Below are positions 1 through 11,542 of a stretch of 64,000 nt of DNA, one piece after another (positions within the stretch are counted from its first letter, which is position 1; every line of letters begins with the position of its first letter). The position numbers and the translations under genes were made by a program. Source of the DNA: Bryum argenteum (lineage: Eukaryota; Streptophyta; Bryopsida; Bryales; Bryaceae); the NCBI GenBank assembly GCA_037043015.1, contig CM073328.1, positions 2,839,409 through 2,903,408 on the forward strand, given 5' to 3'. The notes beneath the pieces were generated by a model. That model saw only the letters and a program-made list of their open reading frames with translations, was not told where the DNA came from and did no database searches.

Positions 1-984
1 ATCCTCACCGGAAAGTCCACCAAGTTCGCATCTTCACACCTGTGATTGACAAACCTCCCAACATTCCCCACAGAAAAGCCGTCCACACACAAAGCATTTT
101 TGTCAGACACTCCAGCCTCACTTTTCCAAATAAAGATTCAAATCGAGTGTGTAGCGACCACAGAAATTGAATCTCCATGTTTTTTTAAAAGTTCCTCACT
201 ACTACAGATTTCACCCACGTACTCAAACACAAAACCTCCCATCGGGATAGCTTCGAAGGTCCTAACACCCCAACATTTTGGACCAGTCCAAAAAACCCCC
301 ACTTTCAAAGTCATTCCATGCTGAACAACTCTATTTCCACAAGACCGGTGGCAGCCACACGTCATGGTACACTCCCATATCATCTTTCTTGGAATATGCC
401 CATGACAAGCGGCTTGTTTTTCAAAGAATAACACCCGACTCAAGGGTTAGGTGCGCTTCATAACACCCCCTTCTTCGTCACACTGACCATCTCTGGTTCC
501 CCCAGGTGCAATGCAAGAGAATTGAAATATAAAATATCTATAAAATGTATAAAACTAACTCAATTGATTTGATGGTGAAGCTTGGAGAGGGAAAGTCCTC
601 GACGTACCTGACGGAGCATGTGAGCAGCCAATCTTCCATCCGCCGAGTACGCAAACCTCCCCCCATTCTTCACTGCGCATGTACAACCACCTGATTCTAG
701 CAAGCAATTCCGAATAGTACAAGCGCACCTGCTTTCCAGGCCATCATCTAATACTACATGCTCAGAGAAAGCACTTTTAGTGACATATGAAAATTCCATC
801 ATGGGGCAAGGGCCGCCACGGGACGTAATACGGGTATCGCATGTTGTTCCTTCCCCTTAGATATATCAGTCAAATCTAACCATGGAACCTGTAACCATGA
901 AACAAAAGTCATAAACTTAAAATCCACATAAAGCATACAATATCTATATTGATAGTTAAAGCAAGATAGGAATGGCCCTATCAT
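1..984 (-). pseudogene. SUVR-type SET-domain histone methyltransferase fragment, broken
   Basis: Resembles plant SUVR1/2/4 H3K9 methyltransferases, which act in nuclear chromatin silencing. Read on the minus strand: a DISKGKE block like the SUVR 'DITKGEE' segment (about 840-870); a pre-SET cysteine stretch with CTCA and GGRFAYSADG (about 630-700); post-intron CHGHIPRK and CGCHRSCGNRVVQHG (about 330-410); then SET motifs WGVRTFEAIP, FEYVGEI and NVGRFVNHRC. The window edge cuts the C-terminus. Two breaks are visible: a frame change near 800, between the KGKEQ block and the SAFSEHVV block, and an in-frame TGA at 138-140 within SET, after which the same frame continues with NALCVDG and the catalytic NHRC motif. 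No SUVR N-terminal region is seen upstream. The family call is strong; whether this is a pseudogene or has sequence errors is not settled. Confidence 0.78.
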
Positions 985-1077
985 TTACAAAATGCGTATC
1001 TCCCGAAATAAAAACCATGATACTACTGCTGATACGCACACTACAAAACACATTCAAGAAACTAATATTTGGCAAAG

Positions 1078-4000
1078 TCACTGTTTTACCACTTTTTTCT
1101 TGCCCACCGCCTTTGGTTTGACACGCGTGCTTGTAGCTGCAGAGGTGGAGCCTAGTGAATTCATATGCCGAACCTTCTTCTTAGTCCCTTTTGGTCCAGT
1201 ATTGTCAACATCCATGACAAGGGCCTCTGGTGCATCATCTCGACTGCCCAATGATCGCCTAACACCGCTAAGTCGTCGATCTGCTGGGACATCAACATTC
1301 ATTGCCTCGGTAGCAGGAAGAGGCGTTGCAATCCCTTCAATTCCGTGCTCACCCTCATCTGACTTACGATGCCGCGAGCGCGTTTTGGGACGATCAACCA
1401 CTGCAAGGCTTTCATGAGGTGTAGACAACCCTCCCCGATCCAAATGCAGGAGGTTGAGATCAGAAGGGGATTCTTCGTGCTCGACAGTTGGTGGTGTTGA
1501 CTCAGGCAACGCCATTGTTCCCTCACTTTCTTCCAACCCCTCAAACGGCACAGGCTGGGCTTTGTCGGCCTGCACATGTTCAGCAACATGTAGCACAAGG
1601 GTATCTTCGCTCGCACCTTCTTCCAATATGGGCTCGCACACAGATGGCAACTGCAAGTCCTCCGGCGTATCTCCTTCTTCTTTGCTCCCACCATCCTTGT
1701 CCTCTTTTGAAGAATCCAAACCCCTTCTATCCGGTGAACTGGGGTCATCATTGGGAATTGCATTTACAAGGCCTTGCATTACAAAAAAAAAAACCCAAGT
1801 CAAAAATCCAAACAATTAAGATCCTCAAAAAATCAAGCACCTAATTGTAAACGGTTGTCTTACCTTGATATGAGAAAGGAATAGTACTTGTCGATGGGGC
1901 TCCTGTCCCACATGGGCTTCTGGAGAGAGGGTGAGTAGCCCGCGCCGGTCGAGGCAAAGGTGCTACAAATCCCTTCACTTCTGGCTCACGCCTTTCCTCG
2001 TTGGCCCTGCAACCAACATCTGCAACTCGTGCTGAAGTAGGAGTATGCACAACTGAATCCTTTCTCAGAGGAGACATTTTGCTCCCCACTCCAATGCCAC
2101 GTAAATCCAGCTTAAAGTTTGGTGAAAGGTCTGCACATACCACTCATACAGTAAAAAATTAATTATTGTACAACCGACAAGTACAAAATAATTTAGTGCA
2201 TTAACATGACTAAATTATACAACCTGTGCTGCAAATTGTACTCCGAAACTAAATGTACTCCGAAACTAAAGATTTAAGTCACTCTTGTACAATATATACA
2301 TTCAGTGTACTTCAAATACTACAACCTACCCCTCTGTGCAGTAGTATATTTCTAATACTTACACATCCCCTGTTGTACCCTTGTTATTTATTTGAACTAC
2401 CTTGTATACTCATTTCAACCATTGTACTACATTTACAATATGAAAGTTGACCAGTTCTGTACATAGAGTATGTAAACAAAGTACAAATGTACATTTCTTT
2501 CCATACTGTATCTATAGTATTTAGAAACTACAAGCAAGTACTTAAACTATCCAACTACACTATCATGTACAATCACTTCTACACACTTCTACACACGTTC
2601 AAGTTCATTGCTACTATCACTACACATTTTCCCTTGACTGCACTGAATACACAAATTAGTCAGAAAAAGCAGCTTAAAAGGGGTACTACTCGGTGCACAT
2701 CAATTACTTTCCACAGACATTGGCATGGAAGTGAGAAACCATTGTACCTGCATGCACTTTTGGTCGATAACTTGACGGCTCGCCTTCGTTCCGCTCAGGG
2801 GACTCATGGCCGATGACGGTCTCAATTGGCGGGTCCGCAGTGTCTTCAGCTGTCCACCCCCACCCAAAACTCTTCTGCCATTTGGGGTCGGCTATCTCAT
2901 TACATTTTGGTTCCACACACTTAGCTCCTTTGCTGAAGACCACTAGAGCACACCATGGGTGATAAAGGTGTTGACAGCTAGCAATCACTACGTCAAACTG
3001 AGGAAACTCAAATGTACACAAACTACAACGAGTAACCAAAATATATTTCTTATCTAAGAGAGACCCGGACGGTTTTGGATATGATACAGGCCATGGTTGT
3101 ATGGCTAACGGGCGACTTCCACTCTGCAACTTTGATCGCTCTTCATTTGAAAGCGAAAAGTCGACGCCGCTTGCGCGAGCCATCACGAAGTTCTTGAAGT
3201 CGTTCTTCCTTCTTCTCGGCATCACGCTTACAATTCACCAACTTCATCTCCCGCTCGGTCTTCATTGACATCAAAATGGACTCCTTGGTGTCGACACTCC
3301 TCGTTCTTCATCATCGATGAAGACATCTCGCAAGCATCGTAGTTGTCCCTCGAGTCCCAGGAGGAATAACTCTACACTTCGAGCCTCCTGTGTGGCGATG
3401 TCTCGGTCCTTCTGGGTTGAATGCAAGCTGGCCCGTGCTTCTTGCATCTCCGTAGCCAAAGCCTTCATCATGTCGCTCAGTTGAGAAACACGCTCTGAGA
3501 CTCGAGAATCCATGTCGTCCTCAAGCCGCGTTGGAATCCTGGATGCACAAACTTCTGAATCTTGCTACACACGAGGAAAAGAAATGCAATTAGAGATTAA
3601 ACAGGTTACACATTCCCACAAGAAATACAATGTACTATCCTAAACAAAGGGAAGATCTCAAATTTAAGCAAAGGTAAAAGTATCTTACCCGCTTTGAAGA
3701 GCCAGCCCTTCCAATCGGAGCGCATTTCTCAAGTTTTACCTTCTTGAAGGCGCCCTTAGTCATTTCGACACCCTTCTGCTTGCATAACAGCAACTTTGCG
3801 CGTTGAGTATCCCACCTCGTTCGCTGCTTTTGATTGGTCTCTTGGCCGTATGTTGCCCAATTGACCTTCCCTCTTCCCTCTGCATGTTCGACTGCAATGC
3901 CTTGTGCAAAATGTATCTTCAAAAAGCTCGGCATACAATCTTTATCGTGTTGATACACAATGGGATGTAACTGCCTCACTCGGGCTAACACCAACTTGTC

Positions 4001-4326
4001 TGTACAATCTTGCCATTTGTAGCCGGCCCTTCCACCCTTCCCGCGGCGACGTCCGAATAGGCCAGACACCAACTCCTCTGGAACTTCTTTCTTCTTGAAT
4101 CGATGCGGGTTCACACCAGTGCCCTCCAACTTGAAAGTATTCACAAAATCTTCAATGTGGAGAACAGCAGGCGGTTCCCTCAATTTCTCAAGTGCTCCAT
4201 CGACGTCATAGACATCGAGGTCTTCCTCTGAATCAGAGGGAGGCTCGTCCTCCCTCGCCTTCCCAACCGATACAGACTTCTCACCAGACCCTTTAACTTC
4301 ACTATGCTTCATACGACCCATCTTAA
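1078..4326 (-). CDS. Hypothetical nuclear protein with RING-like zinc finger (multi-exon)
   Basis: Not a named family I can identify. Probable exons in transcription order: about 4326-3690 (starts MGRMKHSEV, donor GTAAGAT), about 3566-3225, to 2748, 2130-1864 (donor after TATCAAG) and 1772-1078. The last junction keeps phase (Y-Q-G-L). The first exon has an acidic DSEEDLD region and a conserved-looking block (NPHRFKKKEVPEEL, YKWQDCTDKLV). The second is a coiled coil (SERVSQLSDMMKALATEMQ, EKKEERLQELR). The third holds a zinc finger, CSLC-x18-H-x2-W-C-x11-C-x4-C, followed by WQKSFGWGW. The C-terminus is polar and ends in a basic tail (KPKAVGKKKVVK), probably a nuclear signal. The frame changes twice between 3290 and 3150 without obvious splice sites, so a frameshift, an error or a wrong exon model is possible. 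The finger may bind protein or act as an E3 module; that is inference. Confidence 0.5.
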
Positions 4327-4339
4327 ACACCACCGAGAC

Positions 4340-4500
4340 TGAACTCACAGACACAGTGCAGACCACCAAGGCTAAACTCACAGACACAGTGCAGACCACC
4401 AAGGCTAAACTCACACACCGAGACTGAACTCACACACCGAGACTGAAATCACACACCAACGACACTGAACTTACACACTCTAAACTCACACACTACCGAG
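4340..4500. repeat. Short tandem repeats in the 5' leader of the RING-like gene
   Basis: Two direct copies of about 35 bp (cacagacacagtgcagacca and flanks) are followed by several degenerate copies of a cacaccgagactgaactcac unit. The run lies just upstream of the probable ATG at 4326, so it would fall in the leader or promoter. The reading frame through it gives a repetitive hydrophobic peptide that I do not regard as real protein. Confidence 0.6.
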
Positions 4501-4807
4501 ACTTACACTACCTCGACTGAACTCACAGTTTGACAATGAGATTGGCTCATAATCACCTCGTGAGATCACTATGGTGAGACCAGTAAGCTGTCAAGTTCAC
4601 AACCTAAACCTGTCTACTTCGAAACCGAAAGATTGGGGCACTCAAACAAATCTACTTCAAATCTACTTAATCATGCACAAAATCCAGCAAGCGCAATCAC
4701 AAGATCCAGCAAACATACAAAATCCAGCAAACATACAAAATCCAGCAATGCAAGCACAAACACAAAAACGAGCAAGCATTGAAGAAAGCTTGCGTAAACC
4801 TGGCTCT

Positions 4808-4960
4808 TGTCGAGGCGCCCTCGCGCCGCTCCTGTCGAGGCGCCCTCGCGCCGCTCCTGTCGAGGCGCCCTCGCGCCGCTCCTGTCGAGGCGCCCTCGCG
4901 CCGCTCCTGTCGAGGCGCCCTCGCGCCGCTCCTGTCGAGGCGCCCTCGCGCCGTCGCTCC
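4808..4960. repeat. 25-bp GC-rich minisatellite, six copies
   Basis: The unit tgtcgaggcgccctcgcgcc plus gctcc recurs at 4808, 4833, 4858, 4883, 4908 and 4933; the last copy is slightly altered. The period of 25 is not a multiple of three, so each copy shifts frame and all frames stay open. The open frames here, rich in R/P/A/S, are therefore by-products of the repeat. Confidence 0.93.
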
Positions 4961-5038
4961 GTCGCTACCTTCTACGTGCCTCCTCGCGCCCTCCTGTTCG
5001 GGTCCTTCTGCCCACACGTCGCGCACTTGCGCCGCCCT

Positions 5039-5233
5039 CACTACTAGGATTTGACCCTGTTTGCTACGTTTGGGTTTTCACTAAAGCGACTTCAGGGGTG
5101 TAACGCTAGCTACGTTTTTGCTTAAACGTAGCTTTTGAAACTACGTTTCAGAAGAAACGTAGCTAGCGTTACACCCCTGAAGTCGCTTTAGTGAAAACCC
5201 AAACGTAGCAAACAGGGTCAAATCCTAGTAGTG
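5039..5233. mobile_element. CACTA-type MITE, 195 bp, with TSD
   Basis: The two halves are near-perfect reverse complements (about 80 bp each). The ends read CACTACTAGGATTTGACC and its complement, matching the CACTA rule for En/Spm elements. The 3-bp sequence cct flanks both sides (5036-5038 and 5234-5236), the duplication length expected for CACTA. There is no coding capacity, so this is a hairpin-forming non-autonomous element. Confidence 0.88.
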
Positions 5234-5239
5234 CCTGCG

Positions 5240-5975
5240 CCTCCACCACCTGAAACGGAACCCTCACACCCTCCTCGCGAGACTGGACTCACACACTACC
5301 GAGCTAGCAATGCGACCTTAATCCCTCAGAAAACCTAACACTCGCGTTGCCCTGCCCCCTCCATCACCCTTAAACAAAACCCTCACACCCTCCTCGCGAG
5401 ACTGAACACAGACTACCCTCACACCCTCCTCGCGAGACTGAACACAGACTACCCTCAAACCCTCCTCGCGAGACTGAACACAGCATGAACATGGACCGAT
5501 CTCAGCAACATTGGCGACCTTCAACCTCACAGAGAGGCGAACACGTACTACGAGGCGGCATGAACATGGACCGATCTCAAGAACATTGGCGACCTTCAAC
5601 CTCGTAGAACCCAACACTCGCGCGCCTGCGCCTCCATCACCCTTAAACAAAACCCTCACACCCTCCTCGCGAGATCGAACACGACTACCGAGGCAAAGAA
5701 TGCAAAGATGAACGTGGACCAATTTCGGCGTTAATGCGACCTTCAACCCTCATAGATTCCAACACTCGCGCCGCCCGAGCCCTCTACCACCGTGACCTCA
5801 AAGACTCACACCCGGCGAGATTGAATCGACTACCGAGACCAATGCGTCTAGTGCACAGTAATAAACCCTCGCGACGTGAGCAAACAGGAGCATGCAAACT
5901 CAAACCCTCGCAACGTGAGCAAACAGGAGCATGCAAACCCTCGCGACGTCGTCGCAAATGGGAGCATGCATGCAA
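5240..5975. repeat. Cluster of short tandem and direct repeats
   Basis: A 36-bp unit (accctcacaccctcctcgcg plus agactgaacacagact) is present about three times at roughly 5370-5482. A block with aacatggaccgatctca and ggcgaccttcaacctc occurs twice, near 5486 and 5560. A unit containing acgtgagcaaacaggagcat occurs two to three times at 5872-5970. Minus-strand reading through the first block gives a 12-residue repeat (VQSREEGVRVVC). The wording resembles the repeats at 4340-4500, so these may be copies of one decayed leader. No convincing gene. Confidence 0.7.
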
Positions 5976-6065
5976 AATCAAAAACATCCGAGAAGGGAGG
6001 AATGGCGCGCTCCACACAAAAGCGAGATGAAGGTGATCGTGGTCACCAGATTGCACCACTATCGC

Positions 6066-6214
6066 ACCGGTGATCACCGGTCACCCAATCATGACTCGAC
6101 GCCACCAACCACATCGTGTCAGTGCTTTCCCACCACCTTAAATGCCTTGTCCAATAACGGCATAGTAACCGGTGATCACCAGTTGGGATGATGAGGATAC
6201 CGGTGATCACCGGT
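6066..6214. repeat. Three copies of a 16-bp palindrome
   Basis: The perfect palindrome accggtgatcaccggt occurs at 6066-6081 and 6199-6214, with a one-base variant at 6168-6183. The function is unknown; a dimeric binding site or remains of a repeat are both possible. Confidence 0.75.
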
Positions 6215-7794
6215 TGCCATGTCAGAATATTAATTGCCCCAAAGCAATTGGATAATCTATGTAGTTACTTAGCACTGATTCCCACTCATTCGGGATTAAT
6301 TAGCGCGATTCTCAAAACTGACACCATCTTCTTTAGATTAAAATAGTAATTTTATACCCAAAGTACTTCTGAAATTTGCTTTCTCAGACTTAATTGACTT
6401 TACCACTTTTTGGGTACTATGTGTTGTCCGAAAGTGAGACACCCTAGCATGCTTTCACCCGGTGATATTGATTTATTTTATTGATTTTAGATGGTTCCAC
6501 CTAGATATTTATTCAGTTCTTTAGAAATGCTACAGATTTTAAGAAGGGCTACGTTGATGTTTGAGAAAATCGCAAGGAAGGGCTAAAGGGTGCCTACCCC
6601 TTTAATTAACTTGGTTCCTTTTTAAAGCAAACTGGTTTGCACTAATAATATAGATTGCATTACAAATTGGAATTCAACCATAACAATTGCACAAGGTAGT
6701 ATACTCATTGATTTTACATATTTTTTATATAGCACCATGTACATATGAAAAATAGTTGGATTCTTAAGAAGAAATAAGGTTCAATTTTACATCATTCAAG
6801 CCTTGAGGGTCAATTATCATCCAACCTTTCATAAATTCATTTATTTTATATTCACTTAACTGGCTTAAAGTGAGAGAGTTTTATTTTCTGGTTATGAGCC
6901 CTCATCAATTTAATTTTCTTTGTCTCAAGGAACTTTGGTTTCATTTTCTCTTTACATCGTGTTGCTTCGATTTGTACCTTTCTTCATATACCCTAGAAAG
7001 TATATCGGTGACTTTCTTCTAAGATCTTGTACTTTCGTCTTTAGCATACATCATCATTTACATTTTTCTTCTTCCTTCAAGAATTTGTTTCAAGAATTCA
7101 AGACCTCTAGTGGCACTTCCTTCTTATGGTAATTTTCATGTTGCATAACAAGTTTTAGTGTAAGCAATTTCTAAGGTCAAGTTCTAGTGTAAGCAATTTC
7201 TAAGGTGCACATTTCTATCTGTGTCAATAAGACCATCTTTTATGCGTGAAACACAAGGTCACGAATGAACGCCAACTGCTACGATTTTTTGTCTTGTTTA
7301 TTGAATTTATCACATTTTTGAGTTGTATCACCTACTTTTGTTGTTAATTGAGTATATCACATTTTTGAGTTATATGAGCTACTTTTATTCAGGAACCTTT
7401 GATGCTAATACCATCCTCATCAAATATTGACCACCTTTTATATCACATAAGCCAACAACAAACTTAGACAAAATTCGTTAACAACAAACCTATACAAAGT
7501 TCATATACAAAATTCGTTAACAACAAACCTATACAAAATTTATTTACCAATGTTCTTTTAAGATGGAAAAGCAAGAGTAGAAATGTAGAACATGATTTCT
7601 ATCGGTGGTGCTTTTACAGTTTTACTGAATTTAAGATTCAAGTGCATAATTAATTTGATGATTTGAGGCTTTATACTCTTGCAATTTTATTTCTGTTCTA
7701 CTTTTATGTCCCTAATAAATTCTAAGGCGTAAATATATTTCATAAAATACCAAGTTACTTATAACGTGATGGAAGGAAGCACATCCGAAAATAG
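6215..7794. other. AT-rich intergenic DNA
   Basis: I see no gene. The longest open frames are short and AT-driven. Small direct duplications are present, such as tctagtgtaagcaatttcta near 7150-7200 and aacaacaaacctatacaaa near 7450-7540. Confidence 0.6.
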
Positions 7795-7796
7795 TA

Positions 7797-7898
7797 CTCC
7801 CTCTGTCCCATTATGATTTTCCGGTAGGTTCTCTCAAATCTACCTCCAAAGGTAGATTTGACAGAACCTACCAGAAAATCATAATGGGACAGAGGGAG
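7797..7898. mobile_element. Stowaway MITE, 102 bp, TA target duplication
   Basis: The ends are CTCCCTCTGTCCCATTATGA and its reverse complement, the hallmark of plant Stowaway (Tc1/mariner) MITEs. TA dinucleotides flank both ends (7795-7796 and 7899-7900). The arms pair over almost the whole length. It sits a few bases past the stop codon of the F-box gene that ends at 7905 on the minus strand; the paralogue at 47113 lacks it, so it inserted after the duplication. Confidence 0.93.
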
Positions 7899-7904
7899 TA
7901 CTAC

Positions 7905-9485
7905 TTAAGGCGTCATGTGAAAGCTCGCCCTGTAATCCAGAGCCAGTGCATGCTCATACTGCGGACCACAGAAACTGTTCGGAAGAATCCTCGTTGTCGA
8001 AATACCAGTTACCACATCGTACTCCACCAGATAATCATCCCACAGCAACCATATCACTTGTCCCCTTCCAATGCACCAGTACCGATGTCCAACTTTGTCG
8101 CACGTCTGTCTCGATCTCTTCTCTTCCTCACTCACAGTGGATGGAATTCGTATGAGCAGGCGGCCACAATCCATGTCGGTACCACTTAGCTGTAATACGT
8201 AGAATTGCATCGGCAAGTATCCGTAGGCTCTATAAGTGTGGACCCGGTCGAGGTTAGGTACACCATCAGCAACGCCCACAGTTCTTTCCAAATCAAGATG
8301 TGCGGAAGGATAGCGTACAAGCCATTCCTGCATCCCACAAGTTTAACCTGGAAGCTGATTATTCCGAAACCGTTCCATTCATCTGGCATGGGATGGGGAA
8401 AGTAAGCCCGAAGGGCATACCGTAAAGGCGGTTTCTGCGTCCCCGCCTCATAATCAAATTCAATCAAGCTTATAAAACCCTGGAGTTGAATTACCGAATC
8501 AGACGGATCATATGTAAGCATTACAGTTAGCATGCCGAATCCTTCAACTTTTAGCTGGGCAAGGTAGAGCTTTCCAGCAGCAAGAACATACGGAACCTCC
8601 TTAAAACCTCTGGGATAGACATGCAGTTGAGGTGTGACTCCAAGAGGCGGCTGATATTCGTATGCAACCGCAGAATCCCAGTGTTGCCAGGAGTCGGACG
8701 TGGACGTGTAAATAGACGCAAAATTCAGATACCTGAGGATCACTTTGTACGAATTGGCTTTCTCGTCAACCATCATGTGTGCCTCGAAGCTCCCATGTTG
8801 CCTCAGAAATATTCCAAGTGTATCGAATGCGGGCAGTGGCCTCCATCGTTTAGTCAGCGGGTTTATCACGGCAAGAGAGCCTGAAGTTGTCGAGCTGACC
8901 ATCTCAGCGCCATCATACTGGGTATTCACAAAATATATGGAAGTCATTTGTACGTGTACTTGTGACATATATATACACCCACACTCTTGATACTATTGAG
9001 CTGAGTTGTTTCCAAACACGTCGACCGATCGGATCAAAAAACTCGACCATTAGAAGGATTCAATTAGAAGTGTGTACCTTGTTGGCGACGAGCAAAAGCC
9101 CTCCAGCGCTGGCAACCAGACGGCCAAGACGATGATCGTAGATTCCGGATCTCCACAGCATTCGAGGAACATTGAAAGGTGGAAGAGGAGGCAGGCTGTG
9201 AATCTTTCCTGATGGGTGATGAACGCCTGACCATATGAATGAGTTCGAGCCTTCCGCTCCGTCATTTCTGGAACGGTCAAGCTCAAATCGCAACGGGAAG
9301 TACCAATCCCTGGTGTCATCCTCGCACCGCGATGATGCAATAATGTTGACGCTGTCGGATACCATTTGCGCCCATGATTTGGTGGCACACTTTAGACTCA
9401 CTAGATCTCGAGCGGAGCAATTTCGACCTAGGTGCTTGAATAATGGATCCAAGATGTCTAAATTGATGTTCATGATTGGGATCAA
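7905..9485 (-). pseudogene. F-box protein gene, copy 1, one-base frameshift
   Basis: F-box proteins are substrate adaptors of SCF ubiquitin ligases. Exon 1 is 9485-9078 (136 codons, donor AAG|GTACAC). It begins with an F-box-like helix region (DILDPLFKHLGRNCSARDLV, then LKCATKSWAQMVSD) and continues with FIWSGVHHPSGKIHSLPPL. The probable acceptor is CAATAG| and exon 2 is 8992-7905, encoding a C-terminal domain with VINPLTKRWRPLPAF and SYKVILRYLNF. Compared with the intact paralogue at 47113-48690, one C is missing from a CCC run near 8304 (ILPHI versus ILPALL). This shifts the frame; the correct frame resumes to ALALDYRASFHMTP just before 7905. Either a recent pseudogene or a sequencing indel. 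Confidence 0.8.
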
Positions 9486-9975
9486 CTTTCTGACGATTAA
9501 AAGGCAGTGCTTTTATGATGAATGAATGTCTCCTTAGGTGAAGGTACGTTGTGGTTGTTTATTGCATAACCTTTATATGATTTATATTCATATAACAAAC
9601 TTGAGGAAGTCTAACCGTTTGTAGAGCAAATGAAAATTCATCTTCCATTTCAGCTTCCGATTCCAGTTCCATGTCGTTCCAACACTTTTTAATACAGTGA
9701 GACTTCTAGTATTCTCATTTGGCAAAAAAAATGTGAGCTACGGATAAGTCCACCATCGTCAGACTCCACTAACATTTTGCCTCGGGCAGTGTTGCATGAA
9801 AATATGAACCACAACATTCAGCTGGAGACATTTGACTCATAGCGAATCTGCCGAGGAAGGATTGGTGTTAAAATCCTTGCAATTCCATAAAAACAACTGC
9901 AGTCCAAACCTCTCCTGGAGCAATCAGAGCTTTTTATTACTACTTTCCTGCTAAGTATAGCTAGGTAGTCAGTAC

Positions 9976-10332
9976 GTGAGCTCGGATTTGGGAAAGGATC
10001 GAGCCATAGCCATGAAAGGGTGTCGTGTTCTGTGTGAAGCACAGCCTCTGCATGCCAATGCATTGGCATGTCGAATGTGCGGGAAGTCTCCGACGGATCC
10101 AGTAGCCACCTCGTGCGGTCACATCTCCTGCTGGCAATGCATGTACCACTGCCTCGAGGACGACCGTAATCGGCAGCCATGCCCAGTGTGTGGAACCGTC
10201 TTGAGCAGAGACATGAACATCCTTCGTCTCCATGCCAATGGCGCTACCCGGGCAGTCACAGCAACTCCAGCCTCGATCGCACGGCGCAATGGCCCACCGA
10301 AGCCACCATCATTTTTTATTTCAATGTTATGA
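9976..10332 (+). CDS. Small RING-finger protein, RMA/RNF5-like
   Basis: A 118-residue frame with a C3HC4 RING: CRMC, then 11 residues, CGHISCWQC, then CPVC. The DPVATSCGH...CW.C spacing is that of plant RMA / animal RNF5 E3 ligases, which ubiquitinate membrane proteins. Known RMA proteins end in a C-terminal membrane anchor; none is seen here, so this copy may be truncated or soluble. It starts about 490 bp upstream of the F-box gene start at 9485 in the opposite orientation, implying a shared bidirectional promoter. Similar RING remnants sit beside other F-box copies in this window. I used the first ATG of the frame; a later start is possible because the RING begins about 30 residues in. Confidence 0.6.
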   Translation: MSSDLGKDRAIAMKGCRVLCEAQPLHANALACRMCGKSPTDPVATSCGHISCWQCMYHCLEDDRNRQPCPVCGTVLSRDMNILRLHANGATRAVTATPASIARRNGPPKPPSFFISML

Positions 10333-11325
10333 TTATCAATCTCACCCTCTCAATTTCTAAATGTTACAACTTGAAATTCAAATTTTAAGACAAGTAAATT
10401 TACTCATATTGAACATTTTTACTCATATATCCATAGTTCTTCAAGTGATAACTTAGTGTAAGGAAACTTACTACTTTGCAAAATCATTAGTATTGTTCTT
10501 ATGAAATTAGTGACCTTTTTCTAATTAATCATATAACACTTGATTGTAGCCAATTATATCAAATCACAAATACAAATGATAAAAGAGTGTAATTTCTATT
10601 GATTTCAAAATTTTAGTCCTGTTATTTTGTTAGAGAACAAATAATTATTGTTTTTAGGAATTTAGTTGGTTCGATCTAATCCAAGGAATAAAGTGTGTAT
10701 ATATGTTTCAGAGGATAGTTTTGAAAGAGTTAGGGAACTCACATGTCTTATCACATGTAAGTTTTATACATAGAAGATGTAAAAGTATGATTTACAGATC
10801 AAATTTTTACATCTTATTTGGTTTCATGCCTTTAATTCATACTTTGATTCATGTGTTAATGGTTTTCAATCTTGTTTTGTTTTTGTATCTGACAAATCAC
10901 GTTCAAAGTAACTTCAAGTCAATGTTAGATTAACTTCAAAACTAAAGTCTGAATAAAGAGGTAATGGAATACTTTTTGGAAAATTACAATGACTTTTATC
11001 ACATATGAAATTATGAATTGAATCTAGTATATTAGTTTTTTATGCCATGGTTATAAACTATCTCAATTTTTACTCAAGTCTCTTAGAATCACTCAAGTCT
11101 AAGTTGATACCACTTTACCTTATAGTCATACGGGCAATAAGGAAAATAAACAAAATTAAAACAATTTACTTTCCGGTTTGCGATTATAATGTAAGGGCGA
11201 GAATTTACGCTGAAAAGTGTGATTGCAATTTGCGGACTTGATTTGGACAAGCCGCCCAAGCCGTCCGCTTGCGGAAGCACTAGCTGAGTCGCACGAGGTG
11301 TAGTCCACCCACAAATAAATAGTCG
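10333..11325. other. AT-rich intergenic DNA
   Basis: No gene, RNA or clear repeat recognised. Open frames are AT-rich and hydrophobic by composition. Confidence 0.55.
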
Positions 11326-11327
11326 GG

Positions 11328-11542
11328 AGGGAGCATAATGCGTCTATTTAAAGTTGGAAGTACTAAGGGAGGGAGCATAATGCGTTTATTTAAAGTTGGA
11401 AGGACTAAGCGAGGGAGCATGCGTAATGCATCTATTTAAGGACTAAGGGAGGGAGCATAATGGGAGCATGCGTAATGCATCTATTTAAGGACTAAGGGAG
11501 GGAGCATAATGCGTCTATTCAAAGTTGGAAGGACTAAGGGAT
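11328..11542. repeat. Tandem repeat of about 42 bp, five degenerate copies
   Basis: The unit gagggagcataatgcgtcta followed by tttaaagttggaaggactaa recurs five times, with two copies lacking the aagttgg part and carrying gcatgcgtaatgcat instead. Confidence 0.85.

Noticed and set aside
4571..5103. Overlapping plus-strand frames rich in R, P and A as proteins
   Set aside because: They are generated by the 25-bp repeat in rotating frames and run into the MITE.
5318..5746. Minus-strand 142-codon frame with SREEGVRV repeats
   Set aside because: The repeats follow a 36-bp DNA repeat and nothing outside it looks coding.
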